DNA of 64,000 bases from Escarpia spicata (GCA_963995525.1 OZ023214.1:35521513-35585512), one strand, 5' to 3'. Counted from the first letter of the stretch, positions 1 to 17,539 are shown. Program-made: numbers and translations. The notes: generated by a model from the sequence alone, not told the origin.

Positions 1-94
1 GGGCGGGGGCGGGGGGCGGAAGGCTGAGGCCAGATGAAAGTACTTTCGTCTGATATTGGACATCGACGTTCTGATATGATCCCTAAGCCCTGAG

Positions 95-430
95 CAGTAA
101 TAATAATAATAATAATGACAAACTTCTATAGCGCCAATATCCCCAGGAATCTGATATCATAGGCGCTACTACCATTGGGCAAAATCGTTAACAGAAACAA
201 GCAAGAGTCATCGTTAGATCAAGGAGCTGCCGAAGGTTAGGGTGGGAATGCGATTTCAAAAGTCTTGAGATTTTTACAAAAGGTAGCTATAGTGACGGGG
301 AGTTGATTCCAGATTTTTGGAGCAGCTACAGAAAAGGCACGTTTGCAATGTTAAGTTTAGTTTTATGAACACAAAGTTGTAGTTGTTGTAAACTTAATGA
401 GTAATGGCTGAGTAACTTGAAGTTAATGTT
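95..430 (-). repeat. (AAT)n-tailed interspersed repeat, copy 1
   Basis: A run of AAT triplets at 95-114 is followed by a tatagcgcc motif and about 300 bp that share a recognisable block (attccagatttttggagcag and neighbours) with copies near 17385-17530 and 45090-45215. Read on the minus strand the element would end in GGCGCTATAG and an ATT-repeat tail, the layout of a LINE-mobilised non-autonomous element. It ends just before the acceptor of the first acidic exon. Family name unknown; the relation between the three copies rests on similarity by eye. Confidence 0.45.
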
Positions 431-434
431 TCAG

Positions 435-3400
435 TCTGAAGCAAAGAAGGAAACCAAGGAGGAGTCCGAGTCCGAATCCGAGTCCGAATCCGAAGAGGAA
501 TCGTCATCAGAGGAAGACGAGAAAAAAGAAGACAAAACGAAGGTACAGCTGCCTATGCCTGCGCGCGGCTGATTCTTTCCAGAAACCACTGATACTGTGA
601 TATTTATTACTTTCAGTGTATCCGTCTGTTATATGCTGCAATGTAATGTTTATTTTTTTCATTTTTATCGTGGGAGTAGTCACTCTATGTCCATGTGTTG
701 TAGACTAGTCGTCTTTCCCGAAATGACATGCTAACTTAGATACTGCTGTACTAAATATTATTTAGGTTAGTTGACCTATGTAATATTGACTAACCACTAT
801 TATTAAGATTAACTAGCGCATGTTAATATACTATCCCCTCTAATCGTGTCGTAAATAGTTTTGTTTCGCACCAATTCACTATAAGCACACACTATTTCAC
901 CATGAAAATCAGTATACTGGATTTGTTGTCTTCTGTAGATACATTAGACGTAAATGATACGTTGTTAGTAGAGCTCGCGTGGCGACCGCTTACCGTGGCA
1001 GCATGCCTCCAGCCTTCATGTTGCACGCTTTCTTGCTAACCCAGGGTACATCTAGCGAAAAGAAAGAGTCTGAATCCGAAGAGGATTCTTCGTCCGAGGA
1101 TGATTCAAATGGATCAGAGGAAGACAAAACTACTAAGTCAGGGGACACAACCGCTAAGGTAGAAGATGCCAAGGAAAATCCAAAAGAAGTTGGCGTCATT
1201 ATTTCGAAAATAGGATATAGGCTTATATTTGTCCGTGTTTAAATATTGTGTTATTGTGTTGTTCCTTCTTATGCATGACAACCTCGCCATACGTACTTAG
1301 ATGTCGTGTGAATATGTTTTGTCTATAGTGCCACCTATTTCCTATACGCGACCATTATAGTAGACTTAAACTTATATGGAAACAGAAGACAACATGTTGG
1401 TGTTATGCATCTAACACAAACTAACCATTTGCAAATACAATCAACATTGTCACGGTAGTGATTAACTCAGAATGCAGTCTCAAAGTGGAAGATCGTAATA
1501 AAATGTCCGATATCATGGAGACTGACATCTTGCCCAGGGCGCAGTAAATTGACCAATAAACGCCGAGCTGTGACGTCGGTTATGACGCGCCAAGTTCCTA
1601 GTTTTGCTGAACATGTATACGAATAGTTGGACTCATTTATTGGTTTCTCGTATTCCCCTCTATTCAAACGCTGAGTTACCCTTGTGTATGCATAAACGAC
1701 AATTATAACGTCATACGGTGCACCGTGCGGACGTAACCGTTTTTACAAGTTATAGCGAAAATGCAAATTTGGCGATTACTAACGTTGTAAACTTCTGTAA
1801 TGACTATGGAAATGTGGATGTTAACAGCTTACAATATACATAATAACAACTTACATGATTGAAAGTGGCATAATCAGCTGAGAACATTTCATTACAAATG
1901 CAAACAAACGTTTTCCCACAATATTTGTGTTTATTGTGCGTCATAATCTAGACTAGCATTCCCAGGTCAGTGATTTGGAACAGTAGAAACTCGTGACGTT
2001 AGCCTTTCTTAGAAAATGACCGTGTTAATACAACTCACTTTGTGTGTCTTTTCAAGTAAACTACTGGTATAGTATTTTTACTTGTAATTGCAAATGGTTA
2101 GTTTTTATTAACACTTTTAAATGCCCAAAACCCAAACAATTACCTTTTGTTTCCCTTTAAGGGAACTGCTATAGACAATTCTGTATTTTAAACACATATT
2201 TTTATATGATGCACATTAGTGTTAAGACCATGCTTGTATGCTCTGATATTACCTTCGCATGACCCTTTCGTCGCGTTCCTTTTCGATAACGTAGGTTGAT
2301 TCTAGCAAAAAGGAAAAGTCAAGTTCAGAGTCAGAATCGGAAGACGAATCTTCGTCAGAAGAGGAATCCGACAGCAGCGAAGAGGAAGACACGAAGAAGG
2401 TTCTAGAGTATTTCTTGCAATCCAGCTACCTAACTCAGTTCGCATAAATGTGTATTATTTTCGGTATGAAGGCCTATGCACGTGACCGTTGCTATTCATT
2501 CCTACAACCACTAGCATGCTTGATTTAGTTCCTAGTAAACAGTAAACAGTAACACAGCTAATGTCCGTAAATGGAATACTTATGATTGAAGAACATAGTC
2601 GAATGTTGGAATTCACTGCTGTATGCTACAAATGCTGGCGCAAAGTGCCAAGAGAGTTATTATTTCCCGAAATGCCATGCAGGGCAGTTTGTTCCGGGAT
2701 TATCCTCGACCATTCAGACTGTCCTGTTGGTGCGACTGGTCTTAGCTGGGTTTATCAAAATAAGCGATAATTTTCGTTGAAAGGTAAACTTCTTGTACTC
2801 CAAGCAAAAATCGATCACGACATTTGATTTGTTTCAAAATGTGTGTAATGTTGTTTCGCCACTCGTTATATCACTCGGTTGGACACTGGCAAGTGGTTTG
2901 GGTTTGAAGAACGCGAAGAGTAGCCGTGCGCTATCAAGTTATGTTGTTAAATGTAAAGAGGCAATTTACATTAATGTATTGGAGATGACCTTTAAAGAAA
3001 GTAGTCTAACTAGTGTTATGTTTTAGTCAACGTTTCATAAGCTTTTATGATGACAATGGCTTTTCAATTTCGAGCTTTAAGTTATTTCAACCACATGTAC
3101 CCTGTATGTTTCCGCGGAGAGGGGATCTATCTTCAGCGAACTATATGTTCATTCTGCAACACACCCATGAACACATGTTAAAACAAAACATATGTTGCTG
3201 CAGCGGTGCTGTTATTCAAACCGTGTCATATTCTAATTCGTGCAGTTGTGCATTGTGTATCTGTCTGATGTTAATCATTTGTCGATGTTTTATTTCTTTG
3301 ATTCTTTGCGGCGTTGAGTCTACTGCTGTCTTTACCAGATATAATTCCGAAGTGAAAATAACGATTGATATGTTGATGTGATATTCAGGCGGATACAAAA

Positions 3401-5199
3401 ACTGCAGTTAAGAAGGACGACAAAGGGAACGCAGCCAAAAAGTCAGAGTCTGAGTCAGAATCGTCATCAGAAGAGGAATCAGATTCGGAGTCAGAAGATG
3501 AATCTAAAGAGGCAAAGAAGACGGACGACAAGGAAGTAAAGAAGGTGCAATTATATGATTTTGTTACAATAAATATACTGATATTTAGACGTGAGTATAA
3601 ATATTATATAATACCAATACGAAATAATTGTTTTTATTATGAACTATAATGTAAACATAAAGACCTGTGATGTCTTGTACATGCTTTAGTATTATCGCAA
3701 CGGAACTATGTGAACGTTTTGTATAAAGTCAAGTACACTGTATAAATGACCAAACACTACATTTATTGTGTTAACTGTGTGGCTTGTGTGGTGACGTCAT
3801 TCGTTCACGCTGTTGATTTCGCAGGATTTGGATTGAACTCCCAGGTGTAACATTCGCATTGTCTTGTTGCGGTGCGGTGTCCTTTAACCAAATCCAGCTC
3901 ATATTTTCAGTATCTTGCCTGATGAGCTGTTGTTGACTCTTCTCTTCTCCTCGATAGCTATTTCTTACGTCATCTTTTGACGTCGCCGCACTTTGATTTC
4001 CCGGATGTATTCATAATATTTCTCTAAGAAGGTTTGGAATATAGTGTCACTTCACAAACGTCAATTTATTTCATTTAAGGAACAATCCAAAGATGAATCT
4101 TCATCAGAAGAGGAATCGTCAGAAGAAGAATCTGATTCCGTAAGTAAATCAAAGTAATATGAATAAATGTGCTTGTTCATCGAATATTTGCTTTTATAAT
4201 ACGTCGCTTCTCCAAAGACTGTATTGTCAATATCATGTTTTAAGTTGCCCAGGGCAGTTGAACTAATGACGTCGTAAAGCAGTTTTACAAGCGTAAAGAA
4301 AAGACATGTATACACAAGCAATTAATTGTACAATTTGTCCGCTACCGTGTTGACGCGTTGTCGCGTTGACATTTCGATGGAAGAATCGCTCGTGTAAATG
4401 TTGTTGTTTTCCTCCTGATTCCCTGTCGTCAGGGTGAGGCTGGCCTTGGTTCCCTGTCGTCAGGGTGAGGCTGGCCTTGGTTTTCTGTCGTCAGGGTGAG
4501 GCTGGCCTTCGTTCCCGGTCGTTAGGGTGATGCTGGCCTTGGTTCCGTTCCTCGATTTCAGTTTTATTTTTTCCTCTCCTTTTTCCTCATTTATCTTGCA
4601 CTACTTTCTCTACCAACTGTCTCCATTCCACTCTATCTTTTGTTCTCATTCTCCACTCCTCTCCCAATCCTTCCAAGTCTCTCTTTACGCAGTCCTCCCA
4701 TCGTAGTCTAGGTCTTCCTCGCCTCCTTTTCCCCTCCACTTTCTGCCATCTGCTTTCTTTGCTAGCTGTTCTCCCCCATTCTCTTCGCTCTCCGTAAATA
4801 CGACTTGATTAATTTAGCCAATTTGTGCGATAGTGTCGGAGATAGCATTGGTGTTAGTCCGCCAATAGTTGCCACGATTTTGACCAAGTGGCCACTCAGC
4901 GATTAACAATAGGGACGCCTTTCGTGAAATGTCGACAAAACTTAAATCGAGAGAGGCGCCAGTCAATATCTAGGTTGCAGTATCGAGACATAATTCTCGT
5001 ATTCCATCACTCGTAATTTAACTGCGCTTTATCATGCGATGCTATATTGCCCAGTAAAACGGGATACACATCGCTCGTATAAATCGGCCTTAAATTGTTA
5101 TGTCGACAACAACTCGACATATGACATTGAATAAACTTATAATTGCAGGAATCAGAAGAATCATCATCGGAAGACGACGACGACAAACCAGTGAAGAAG
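435..5199 (+). CDS. Acidic Ser/Glu/Lys-rich protein, multi-exon, 5' partial
   Basis: Six candidate coding exons, each bounded by AG and GT and each a whole number of codons in phase 0: 435-542 (36 codons), 1045-1158 (38), 2295-2399 (35), 3389-3544 (52), 4080-4139 (20) and 5149-5199 (17). All encode the same kind of low-complexity peptide: Ser-Glu alternations, SSSEE blocks matching casein kinase 2 sites (S-x-x-E/D), then a Lys-rich end, usually finishing AAG before GT. Nothing else in those introns codes similarly. Earlier exons lie outside the window, so no start codon is seen. No folded domain is visible. Repeating acidic/basic modules recall Nopp140/treacle-type nucleolar proteins or acidic biomineral phosphoproteins, but the sequence does not decide between them. 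The gene is convergent with LRRC23. The acceptor of exon 1045 could instead be at 1056, and the exon 2295 acceptor lies in a weak context. Confidence 0.6.
4418..4545. repeat. 31-bp tandem repeat, 4 units
   Basis: Four units of a 31-bp sequence containing ccctgtcgtcagggtgaggc; the fourth is diverged. The array directly follows the 3' end of the minus-strand LINE fragment at 4587-4803 and may be that element's 3' UTR repeat. Confidence 0.8.
4587..4803 (-). mobile_element. Non-LTR retrotransposon, extreme C-terminus (RTE-like)
   Basis: The minus-strand frame ends in TGA at 4587-4589. It contains the KRRRGRPRLRWEDCVKRDLE block and a following DRVEWRQLV, a signature seen at the end of many endonuclease/reverse-transcriptase LINE ORFs. 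Everything upstream of this C-terminal piece is missing. It sits in the intron between the fifth and sixth acidic exons. Confidence 0.65.
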
Positions 5200-5237
5200 G
5201 TACTTTTATATGGTGATCCTATTGACCATAGAGAGAA

Positions 5238-5352
5238 AGGCGCGCGCGCGTGTGTGTGTGCATGCGTGTGGATGCGCGTGCGAGTGTGTGTGTGTGTATG
5301 TGTGGGTAGGTGAGTCCGTGCGTGCGTGCATGTGAGTGTTTGTGCGTGCATG
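5238..5352. repeat. GT/GCGT-rich microsatellite
   Basis: Irregular GTGTGT, GCGTGC and GTGAGT runs in the intron after the acidic exon at 5149-5199. No coding value. Confidence 0.8.
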
Positions 5353-5570
5353 AGTGTGTATGCCGAGCGCGTTGATGAGTGTAGGTGCACATTTACGAGT
5401 ACCGGTAAATATGACAATTAATCACGCTGACACGCTCGTTGAGAAACATTTTGAATGTACACTGTGCATCTCTAAAACTGAGAATTTAAATGATATGACT
5501 GTTAATTGCAACTTAACAATTGTGGTTTATTTTATATGCATACGTATTTTTTCAGTGAGTAGGTTCTCAG

Positions 5571-5717
5571 CGCGGATGTCGAAAACGTACCTTGACCTTC
5601 GACAAGAACGACCGCGTCAGTGACGATGACACTACGATATACGAACAGTGCGATATAACGTTTGTGTCACGTACTGCACGTGTATGGTGTTTACTGTTCG
5701 TTGTTTACACTGATTAA
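5571..5717 (+). CDS. Possible terminal exon of the acidic gene
   Basis: After a TTCTCAG acceptor ending at 5570, the phase-0 frame needed by the preceding exon stays open for 48 codons and stops with TAA at 5715-5717. The peptide begins basic (RGCRKRTLTF), passes through RVSDDD, and ends hydrophobic. The second half lies inside the first unit of the 80-bp tandem repeat. The evidence is frame compatibility and position only; a different 3' end is quite possible. Confidence 0.3.
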   Translation, partial: RGCRKRTLTFDKNDRVSDDDTTIYEQCDITFVSRTARVWCLLFVVYTD

Positions 5718-5957
5718 GATACGAACAGTGCGATATAACGTTTGTGTCACGTACTGCACGTGTATGGTGTTTACTGTTCGTTGTTTACACTGATTAAGAT
5801 ACGAACAGTGCGATATAACGTTTGTGTCACGTACTGCACGTGTATGGTGTTTACTGTTCGTTGTTTACACTGATTAAGATACGAACAGTGCGATGTAACG
5901 TTTGTGTCACGTACTGCACGTGTATGGTGTTTACTGTTCGTTGTTTACACTGATTGA
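5641..5957. repeat. 80-bp tandem repeat, 4 nearly identical units
   Basis: Units start at 5641, 5721, 5801 and 5881 and differ at very few positions (for example gatataacg becomes gatgtaacg in unit 4). Each unit contains GAACAGT and its inverse ACTGTTC, and the near-palindrome CACGTACTGCACGTG. The near identity implies a recent expansion or ongoing homogenisation. The first unit overlaps the possible terminal exon of the acidic gene. Confidence 0.95.
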
Positions 5958-5959
5958 GG

Positions 5960-6710
5960 ACTAACTATATTACAAAGTGCCAATGCATGACTGGTGTAGT
6001 GTTATTTGTATATTAATACTTACCTTCATACGACGATATGTTTCGAATCATGCTACTTCCTATTTCATGTACAGTTATAGTCCTAAGTGCCAACGAAATA
6101 TCACACTGTGAACTAGTTAATGCATAGTTAAAATCCATCTCATTGGAAAATTGTCACATAAAGTATATCTGAATGAAAATAGATAACAAATAACTAAACC
6201 CAAAAAGGAATATATAGTTTAAATTAATCTTGCTTGCCGTTACCCATTCTCTACACGCATGTGTTTCGTCAATTGACGTTAGGCAATATCCGTGCCTTTT
6301 CCGATTGTTTGCACCCATGATTAAGCTGTGAGTTCTCTCTCATTACAAGCGCCTGTACCTTGTTAAACGTGTATTCTCCCACCGAGTTGATTTGTATTTG
6401 CGGTGTTGAAACAACGACGGAATGTTGTGATGCGAATGCACGGTTTGTTGGTCAACTATTCACGTTCGCCCTCATTTCTGTCCAGTTGTCATTTTCCACG
6501 TATTATATAATGTATACTATTGACATATTGTGTTAATATATATACTTAATATATTCATGTGTACGAAATCGCGTGTTATTGTTCTGTTTTGTGTAATAAA
6601 CGCGTGGCGATGGTTTTGTATGTTCTCTTTTAATATTCTGTGAACAGTTTAACAATGTGTTTCCTGGACTACAGCGAAGATGCATATACAACCATACGTG
6701 TTTGCGGCCG
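5960..6710. other. Convergent intergenic stretch
   Basis: Space between the ends of the acidic gene and LRRC23. AT-rich and without a recognisable element apart from a possible LRRC23 polyadenylation signal. No clear AATAAA for the plus-strand gene was found. Confidence 0.5.
6629..6634 (-). terminator. Possible polyadenylation signal ATTAAA for LRRC23
   Basis: On the minus strand ATTAAA occurs about 77 bases beyond the LRRC23 stop codon. It is the common variant hexamer; no cleavage evidence is available. Confidence 0.35.
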
Positions 6711-12729
<6,019 letters not shown>

Positions 12730-13560
12730 ACTTTATGTTCAGTGTCGCAAAGAAAACGTAGCAGACTTCCTTTAGCAGAACCTCCTACCCACCGCCGTCA
12801 CAACGGGCGTGCGCGGACTTCATATCGCCCTTACTGTGGTCTTCGAGTCGATGAGATTCATAGCTAAATCAACATGAACCGACAGAACGGCACGCCCGCA
12901 ATACACGGCAGCAGAGGCTCGGCACAGACGGCGAATAAAAAAGTGACATCCTGCATCGTCACCGAGCGCGGCGGGTGTTAATGTCTGCCGACACGAGATT
13001 GATGCGGGGAACGCCATTATACTCGGGCACAGCTCCGCTATGGTTCACTCTTTGAAATATTCGCGTATAATACGTGCATGTGTTTGCATGAAGCATTAGC
13101 ATTCCCTATTAATGGTCGACAAACTAGGCATACTTGACAAGTGACTGTCACTGCCTGGACAACCGAGATATGCGGCACACCGGCGTGGGGTTATAATAAT
13201 TATATATCCAGTAAATATTGAATGTTTCTTTCCATTGAATCAAGTACCGCTTCAGTCAACGTAAATAATTTGCTGGCATATTTGGATTATTTATGAGTTA
13301 TAAATGAACACGTTTCAATGTTCTATCGCGTTTACACAGCAATTATTCACTTCTGATTGATTTGATGATGGTCAAAACATTGTGTGTCTGGGTGGATGAC
13401 ATACACTAGGTGGAATGATAGATCACTAACTCGCCTCCCTGGAATTACAGGGCACAATTACGTGAGATTCCTTAAAGGGAACCAAAAGTAATCTTTTTGA
13501 GTCTTTGCCACTAAAAGAATGATTAAAAATCGAAATAGTTGCAACAACAATTTAGGAGAA
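12730..13560. other. Upstream region of LRRC23, nothing further recognised
   Basis: Contains the 5' flank and presumably the promoter of LRRC23, but no TATA box or other site stands out. No supported gene. Confidence 0.5.
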
Positions 13561-13564
13561 TTTC

Positions 13565-13643
13565 GGAACAAAATAAAGGCGTTACTTTTTATTCAAGATG
13601 ATGAAATGTTACAATAAATTTGATTTGATTTGATTTGATTTTT
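13565..13643 (+). mobile_element. LINE 3' tail with (TTTGA)n
   Basis: Ends in aataaatttgatttgatttg, the same pentameric tail that closes the LINE at 17540-19542. Only the extreme 3' end is present. Confidence 0.55.
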
Positions 13644-13756
13644 CCTTGCCCAGGACCGACCGACCTGCAGAGGACTCCTACGCATGGCACCAAGCGAACA
13701 GTCGTAATCGCAACCGCGACTGACAGCGAAAGAAGAAGATATTTATAGATAAACAT

Positions 13757-13776
13757 AGACAGACAGACAGACAGAC

Positions 13777-13831
<55 letters not shown>

Positions 13832-13840
13832 AGACAGACA
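13757..13840. repeat. (CAGA)n microsatellite
   Basis: Perfect to near-perfect GACA tetramers ending in a short GATA run. Confidence 0.95.
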
Positions 13841-14501
13841 GATAGATAGAGAGATTGCCACAATACTGTGTAATGGTGTAGTGAGATGTCTTGTTTGAAT
13901 ATGACCACTCGTCTGTATTTACATTATTTGAATTCTTTTTGCGGACATCGACCAAATACACTCTTACAGCGCTCTGCGTTAGGAAAGACATATGGACTAA
14001 TGTGCTTGTGCATATAACTAAATATTACCGTAACTACGTGAGTGTCAGATAGTAAACACTGCTTACAATGAAAATACACACGGCAATGTGTATCGCTTAC
14101 TAGTGTTTAGTATCACCGTGTCCAATATAACTGTAGCACCACGACTGCACACTCACCCGCACACGCACATGAGACAGATATAAATCCAACGCCACAACTG
14201 GACTCTTCCCAGTGGTCATGAGTCACGTCTACGTCGCTATCAATAGATATGGCGGCGCTGGTGAACGACGGATTAAAAGGCGTCTTGGGTGGATATGAAT
14301 AAAGACGAAAAACGTCAGGTAAGCAGTGAACTGATTTCGTAACAACATACGCAGCGTATAGTTAGAAGGTGGCGTTGGGTTGACCGGTTGGAGAAGAAAT
14401 AATCCATGATTTCAAGTGTAAAACGACAGACTTATTATTTATTATACTTACACAAACTGTTAAACAATGTCAGATCAGTGATAAAGTATACACAATATAC
14501 G

Positions 14502-14507
<6 letters not shown>

Positions 14508-14559
<52 letters not shown>

Positions 14560-14790
14560 GATAGGTAGATAGATATGGAGCGAGGAAGGGAGAGGGAGGA
14601 TGGAGGGAGGGAGGGAGGGAGGGAGGAAGGGAGAGAGGGAGGAAGGGAGGGAGGGAGGGAGGGATGGAGGGAGTGAGGGAGGGAGGGAGTGAGTGAGTGA
14701 GGGAGGGAGGGAGGGAGGGAGGGAGGGAGGGAGGGAGGGAGGGAGGGAGGGAGGGAGGGAGGGAGGGAGGGAGGGAGGGAGGGAGATATA
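14508..14790. repeat. Compound (TA)n-(GGGA)n microsatellite
   Basis: About 50 bp of TA repeats, a short GATA stretch, then over 200 bp of GGGA tetramers. It reads as long Pro/Ser or Gly/Arg frames that are not genes. Confidence 0.95.
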
Positions 14791-14879
14791 GAAAGAGAGC
14801 GCGAGCGAGAGAAAGACAGATAGACAGACAGAGACACAGAGAGAATAAGAGAGAGGGAAACATACAGAGTGCTTATAAT

Positions 14880-15300
14880 TTAATCACGAGATCTGTCACC
14901 CCGGACTTTTGATTGATGGGTATATTTACATAACTACTATAGCAAATATTACAAGAATTTAGTTTTGGACTTTGAGTGGTACTTATACTAATGTTTGTTT
15001 CTTTCTTCATGTTTAAAGTAGTTTATTTACGTTTATGGCAAATAATGGCTGTTATATTGACAAAGAAACGCATCAGTCTCCGAGTCACTTTGCAGACATA
15101 ACTTAGCGGTGGACATAATGTTTAATAAAATGTACTCAAGAGTTTGTTTTATGTTTAGCAATTAAGAAGAGCCAACAACGAACGGGTAGCTCAACTACTG
15201 TCGGCTTGCACTAAATCAGTAACATGTTTAAATGTGCGTGTCCTGTAGTGTATCGTTACTCTGCATCTTTTCTAGATTAAGACGATACGACGTCGGAGCT
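14880..15300. other. Region upstream of the cysteine-rich peptide gene
   Basis: AT-rich; probable promoter and 5' UTR territory of the gene at 15307. No repeat or further gene recognised. Confidence 0.4.
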
Positions 15301-15306
15301 CCAGAG

Positions 15307-16075
15307 ATGACGATCATGGTAAGTTGCATGTAGCCTACCAACGTTTCTCTGTCTCTTCGCAGCTTTTAAATGTTTTGACGGCACCCAAATTGTTGTAAAT
15401 AGTGTGTTTATGTTGTAAATATGTTATTTAAATGAGTTACTTAACAATAGATTAGCATAAGACACCCATATATTCGTATATGAAAATCGACAGTACGCAT
15501 AAACCACATACTCGCACATATAGCTCACAATATATACGAAACAGATACATGACTAATGAGCAATGAAAGAATTTTATTAAAACCGGGGTGGCCCTTATGA
15601 TATCGACAAGGTTGTCTTAGTAGGAGTCATCGGATACCTCGGCAGTAGTTTAAATGTAATTTATTGGTTAAGTATAATTTATAGGCGTATATATGTCTTA
15701 CACTGATATAGTTAGTTTGTAAACGTATGTAAATAGTGCACATTTATACACATATATGTGAGATGCAACACAACTGAATTATGTACATGGGGTAATATTA
15801 ACGTCGTCGTCTCCGTTTTCTTCTTAATTGAATGATTTGCTTTTCAGCACCTGCTCGTGCTACTGCTGGTGGTTGCCCCGACGATAATGGCAATCACTGA
15901 CCCTCGTCACAAAGCCTGCATCGAGAAATGTAAAAAAGAGTCGGCTATATGTAAACGATTCATTCAAACCCAAAACAAAGATATCAAAAGCAAGAAACAG
16001 GTTCAGTGTATGGTACGTTATTACAACTGTCTGGGCGTGTGTAGGACAACATACTGTTCCGGGGAGTACTTCTGA
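15307..16075 (+). CDS. Small secreted cysteine-rich peptide, two exons
   Basis: Exon 1 (15307-15318) encodes only MTIM and ends at ATG|GTAAGT. Exon 2 begins after TTTTCAG at 15848, in phase 0, and stops with TGA at 16073-16075, giving 79 residues. Residues 1-19 form a typical signal peptide (HLLVLLLVVAPTIMA), so the product is expected to be secreted. The mature part is basic and has seven cysteines at 28, 32, 39, 58, 65, 69 and 74. The first six are spaced C-x3-C-x6-C-x18-C-x6-C-x3-C, a mirror-symmetric pattern suggesting a disulfide-stapled helical hairpin, with Cys74 possibly free or dimerising. I do not recognise the family, and no function is assigned. The splitting of the signal peptide by an early phase-0 intron with good splice sites supports a real gene. 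Confidence 0.7.
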
Positions 16076-16086
16076 GAAGTTAACCA

Positions 16087-16210
16087 GCACACGGATTGCA
16101 CCTAATCAGTTTTGTGTCTTTGTACATTCGTGACAAGTTTGCAAGCACACGGATTGTATTCGGTTCTCTGTCTTTGTACACTAGTAACTAGTTTGCAAGC
16201 ACACACAGAC
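16087..16210 (+). repeat. ~58-bp duplication in the putative 3' UTR
   Basis: Two diverged units around gtctttgtacattcgtgac and gcaagcacacggattg follow the peptide stop codon. Confidence 0.7.
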
Positions 16211-16600
16211 GTCGCCGATGGTTTGCTCCACTGCACTGAATTTACAGCGGGAATGTCGAATTGTACAGTATCTTCAAATTTAACAATCACAGTGTATTGT
16301 TCACGACTGCGTTGAAAGGCAACAAAGACATTACTCACAGTGGAACTGTGTTTATTGTCAAACGTTGGTTCCAATGGCGTTGGACATAGAGTATTTGCCT
16401 AGAGTAACTCAGCATGTGGATTCGTGGAGCGTAGAATTATAAAGCAATTTACAGTGCGTCGAGATGTGTGAACGTGTGTATTGTTGTAGTTATATAGTGG
16501 AGTATAACATTTAATGCGTACGTTCCACATCGCCGGAATAATCTTTTTTTTATAAAGAAAACACTTGGTATCGAACAGCAGTTGCTACACTGTGTTGCTT

Positions 16601-16606
16601 AATAAA
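16601..16606 (+). terminator. Possible polyadenylation signal for the peptide gene
   Basis: AATAAA 526 bases after the stop codon; the nearest canonical hexamer I noticed downstream of this gene. Confidence 0.4.
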
Positions 16607-17009
16607 TACGATTTCCCTTTATAATGCGTCTTGTTGTATTTACTTGGAATATATTATAATCTTTTCAAGCAGAATATATAACAGTCCAAATCTTCTATCC
16701 GAGGTAGGACTTGCGTTGCCAATCGAGAGAAACATGTTTCGAATCACCACAGAGGCCGTCTGCAGATGTACCTACAGAAAGACGTGTAGTGGTAACAGCA
16801 ATCGCGTACGCTTTGCGCACACGTGGAGAGGGCTTGGTTACTGCGTACCATGGTCGCGTAGAGTGCAAACTACCCAAAGTCCATGCACTGTGCAAACATC
16901 TCGGATGAAGTGCATTGCACTTCAAACTGCACTAACCAGTAGATATCCCGTTATATAAGAACACCTTTTAAAGTTCATAGTGGCTGAACGAGGACACACA
17001 CACGCTCAC

Positions 17010-17247
17010 GCTCTCTCTCTCTCTCTCTCCCTCCCTCCCTCCCTCCCTCCCTCCCTCCCTCCCTCCCTCCCTCCCTCCCTCCCTCCCTCCCTCCCTCCCT
17101 CCCTCCCTCCCTCCCTCCCTCCCTCCCTCCCTCCCTCCCTCCCTCCCTCCCTCCCTCCCTCCCTCCCTCCCTCCCTCCCTCCCTCCCTCCCTCCCTCCCT
17201 CCCTCCCTCCCTCCCTCCCTCCCTCCCTCCCTCCCTCTCTCTCTGCG
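17010..17247. repeat. (CT)n-(CCCT)n-(CT)n microsatellite
   Basis: About 210 bp of essentially perfect CCCT tetramers flanked by CT dinucleotides. Confidence 0.97.
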
Positions 17248-17278
17248 AGAGAAATATATTATAAATATATTTTAGTTA

Positions 17279-17535
17279 TAATAATAATAAATAACTACAA
17301 TAATACATTATTAGTTTCAATTGAAATGTCAAATAATGAAATAAATATGGATATGACGCCTAAAGTATCAAATTATGATGACTAAACATTAAAAGCAAGT
17401 TTAAAGTAGTGTGTTTTAAGACGAGCTTTAAATGTGTCCACGCACTGTATCAGTCGTAGATCTTCCAGCAACGCATTCCAAAGGGTCGGTCCTGCGCCCG
17501 AGAACGAGCGACGGCCGTATCGCTCATGGCCGGAC
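17279..17535 (-). repeat. (AAT)n-tailed interspersed repeat, copy 2
   Basis: Starts with ataataataataaata. At 17391-17530 it carries the degenerate block that pairs with copies at 240-345 and 45090-45215 (aagacgagctttaaatgtgt, acgcattccaaagggtcggt). Confidence 0.4.
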
Positions 17536-17539
17536 ACTG

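Noticed and set aside
5641..5957. Possible CRISPR-like array
   Set aside because: Units are contiguous 80-bp tandem copies without unique spacers, in a eukaryotic genome.
14435..14912. Pro/Ser and Gly/Arg-Glu frames
   Set aside because: Products of GGGA and TA repeats.
16644..16958. 104-codon Cys-containing frame after the peptide gene
   Set aside because: No signal peptide, no cysteine pattern, overlaps an antisense frame of similar length; chance is likely.
16980..17264. Pro/Ser-Leu repeat protein
   Set aside because: Entirely the CCCT microsatellite.
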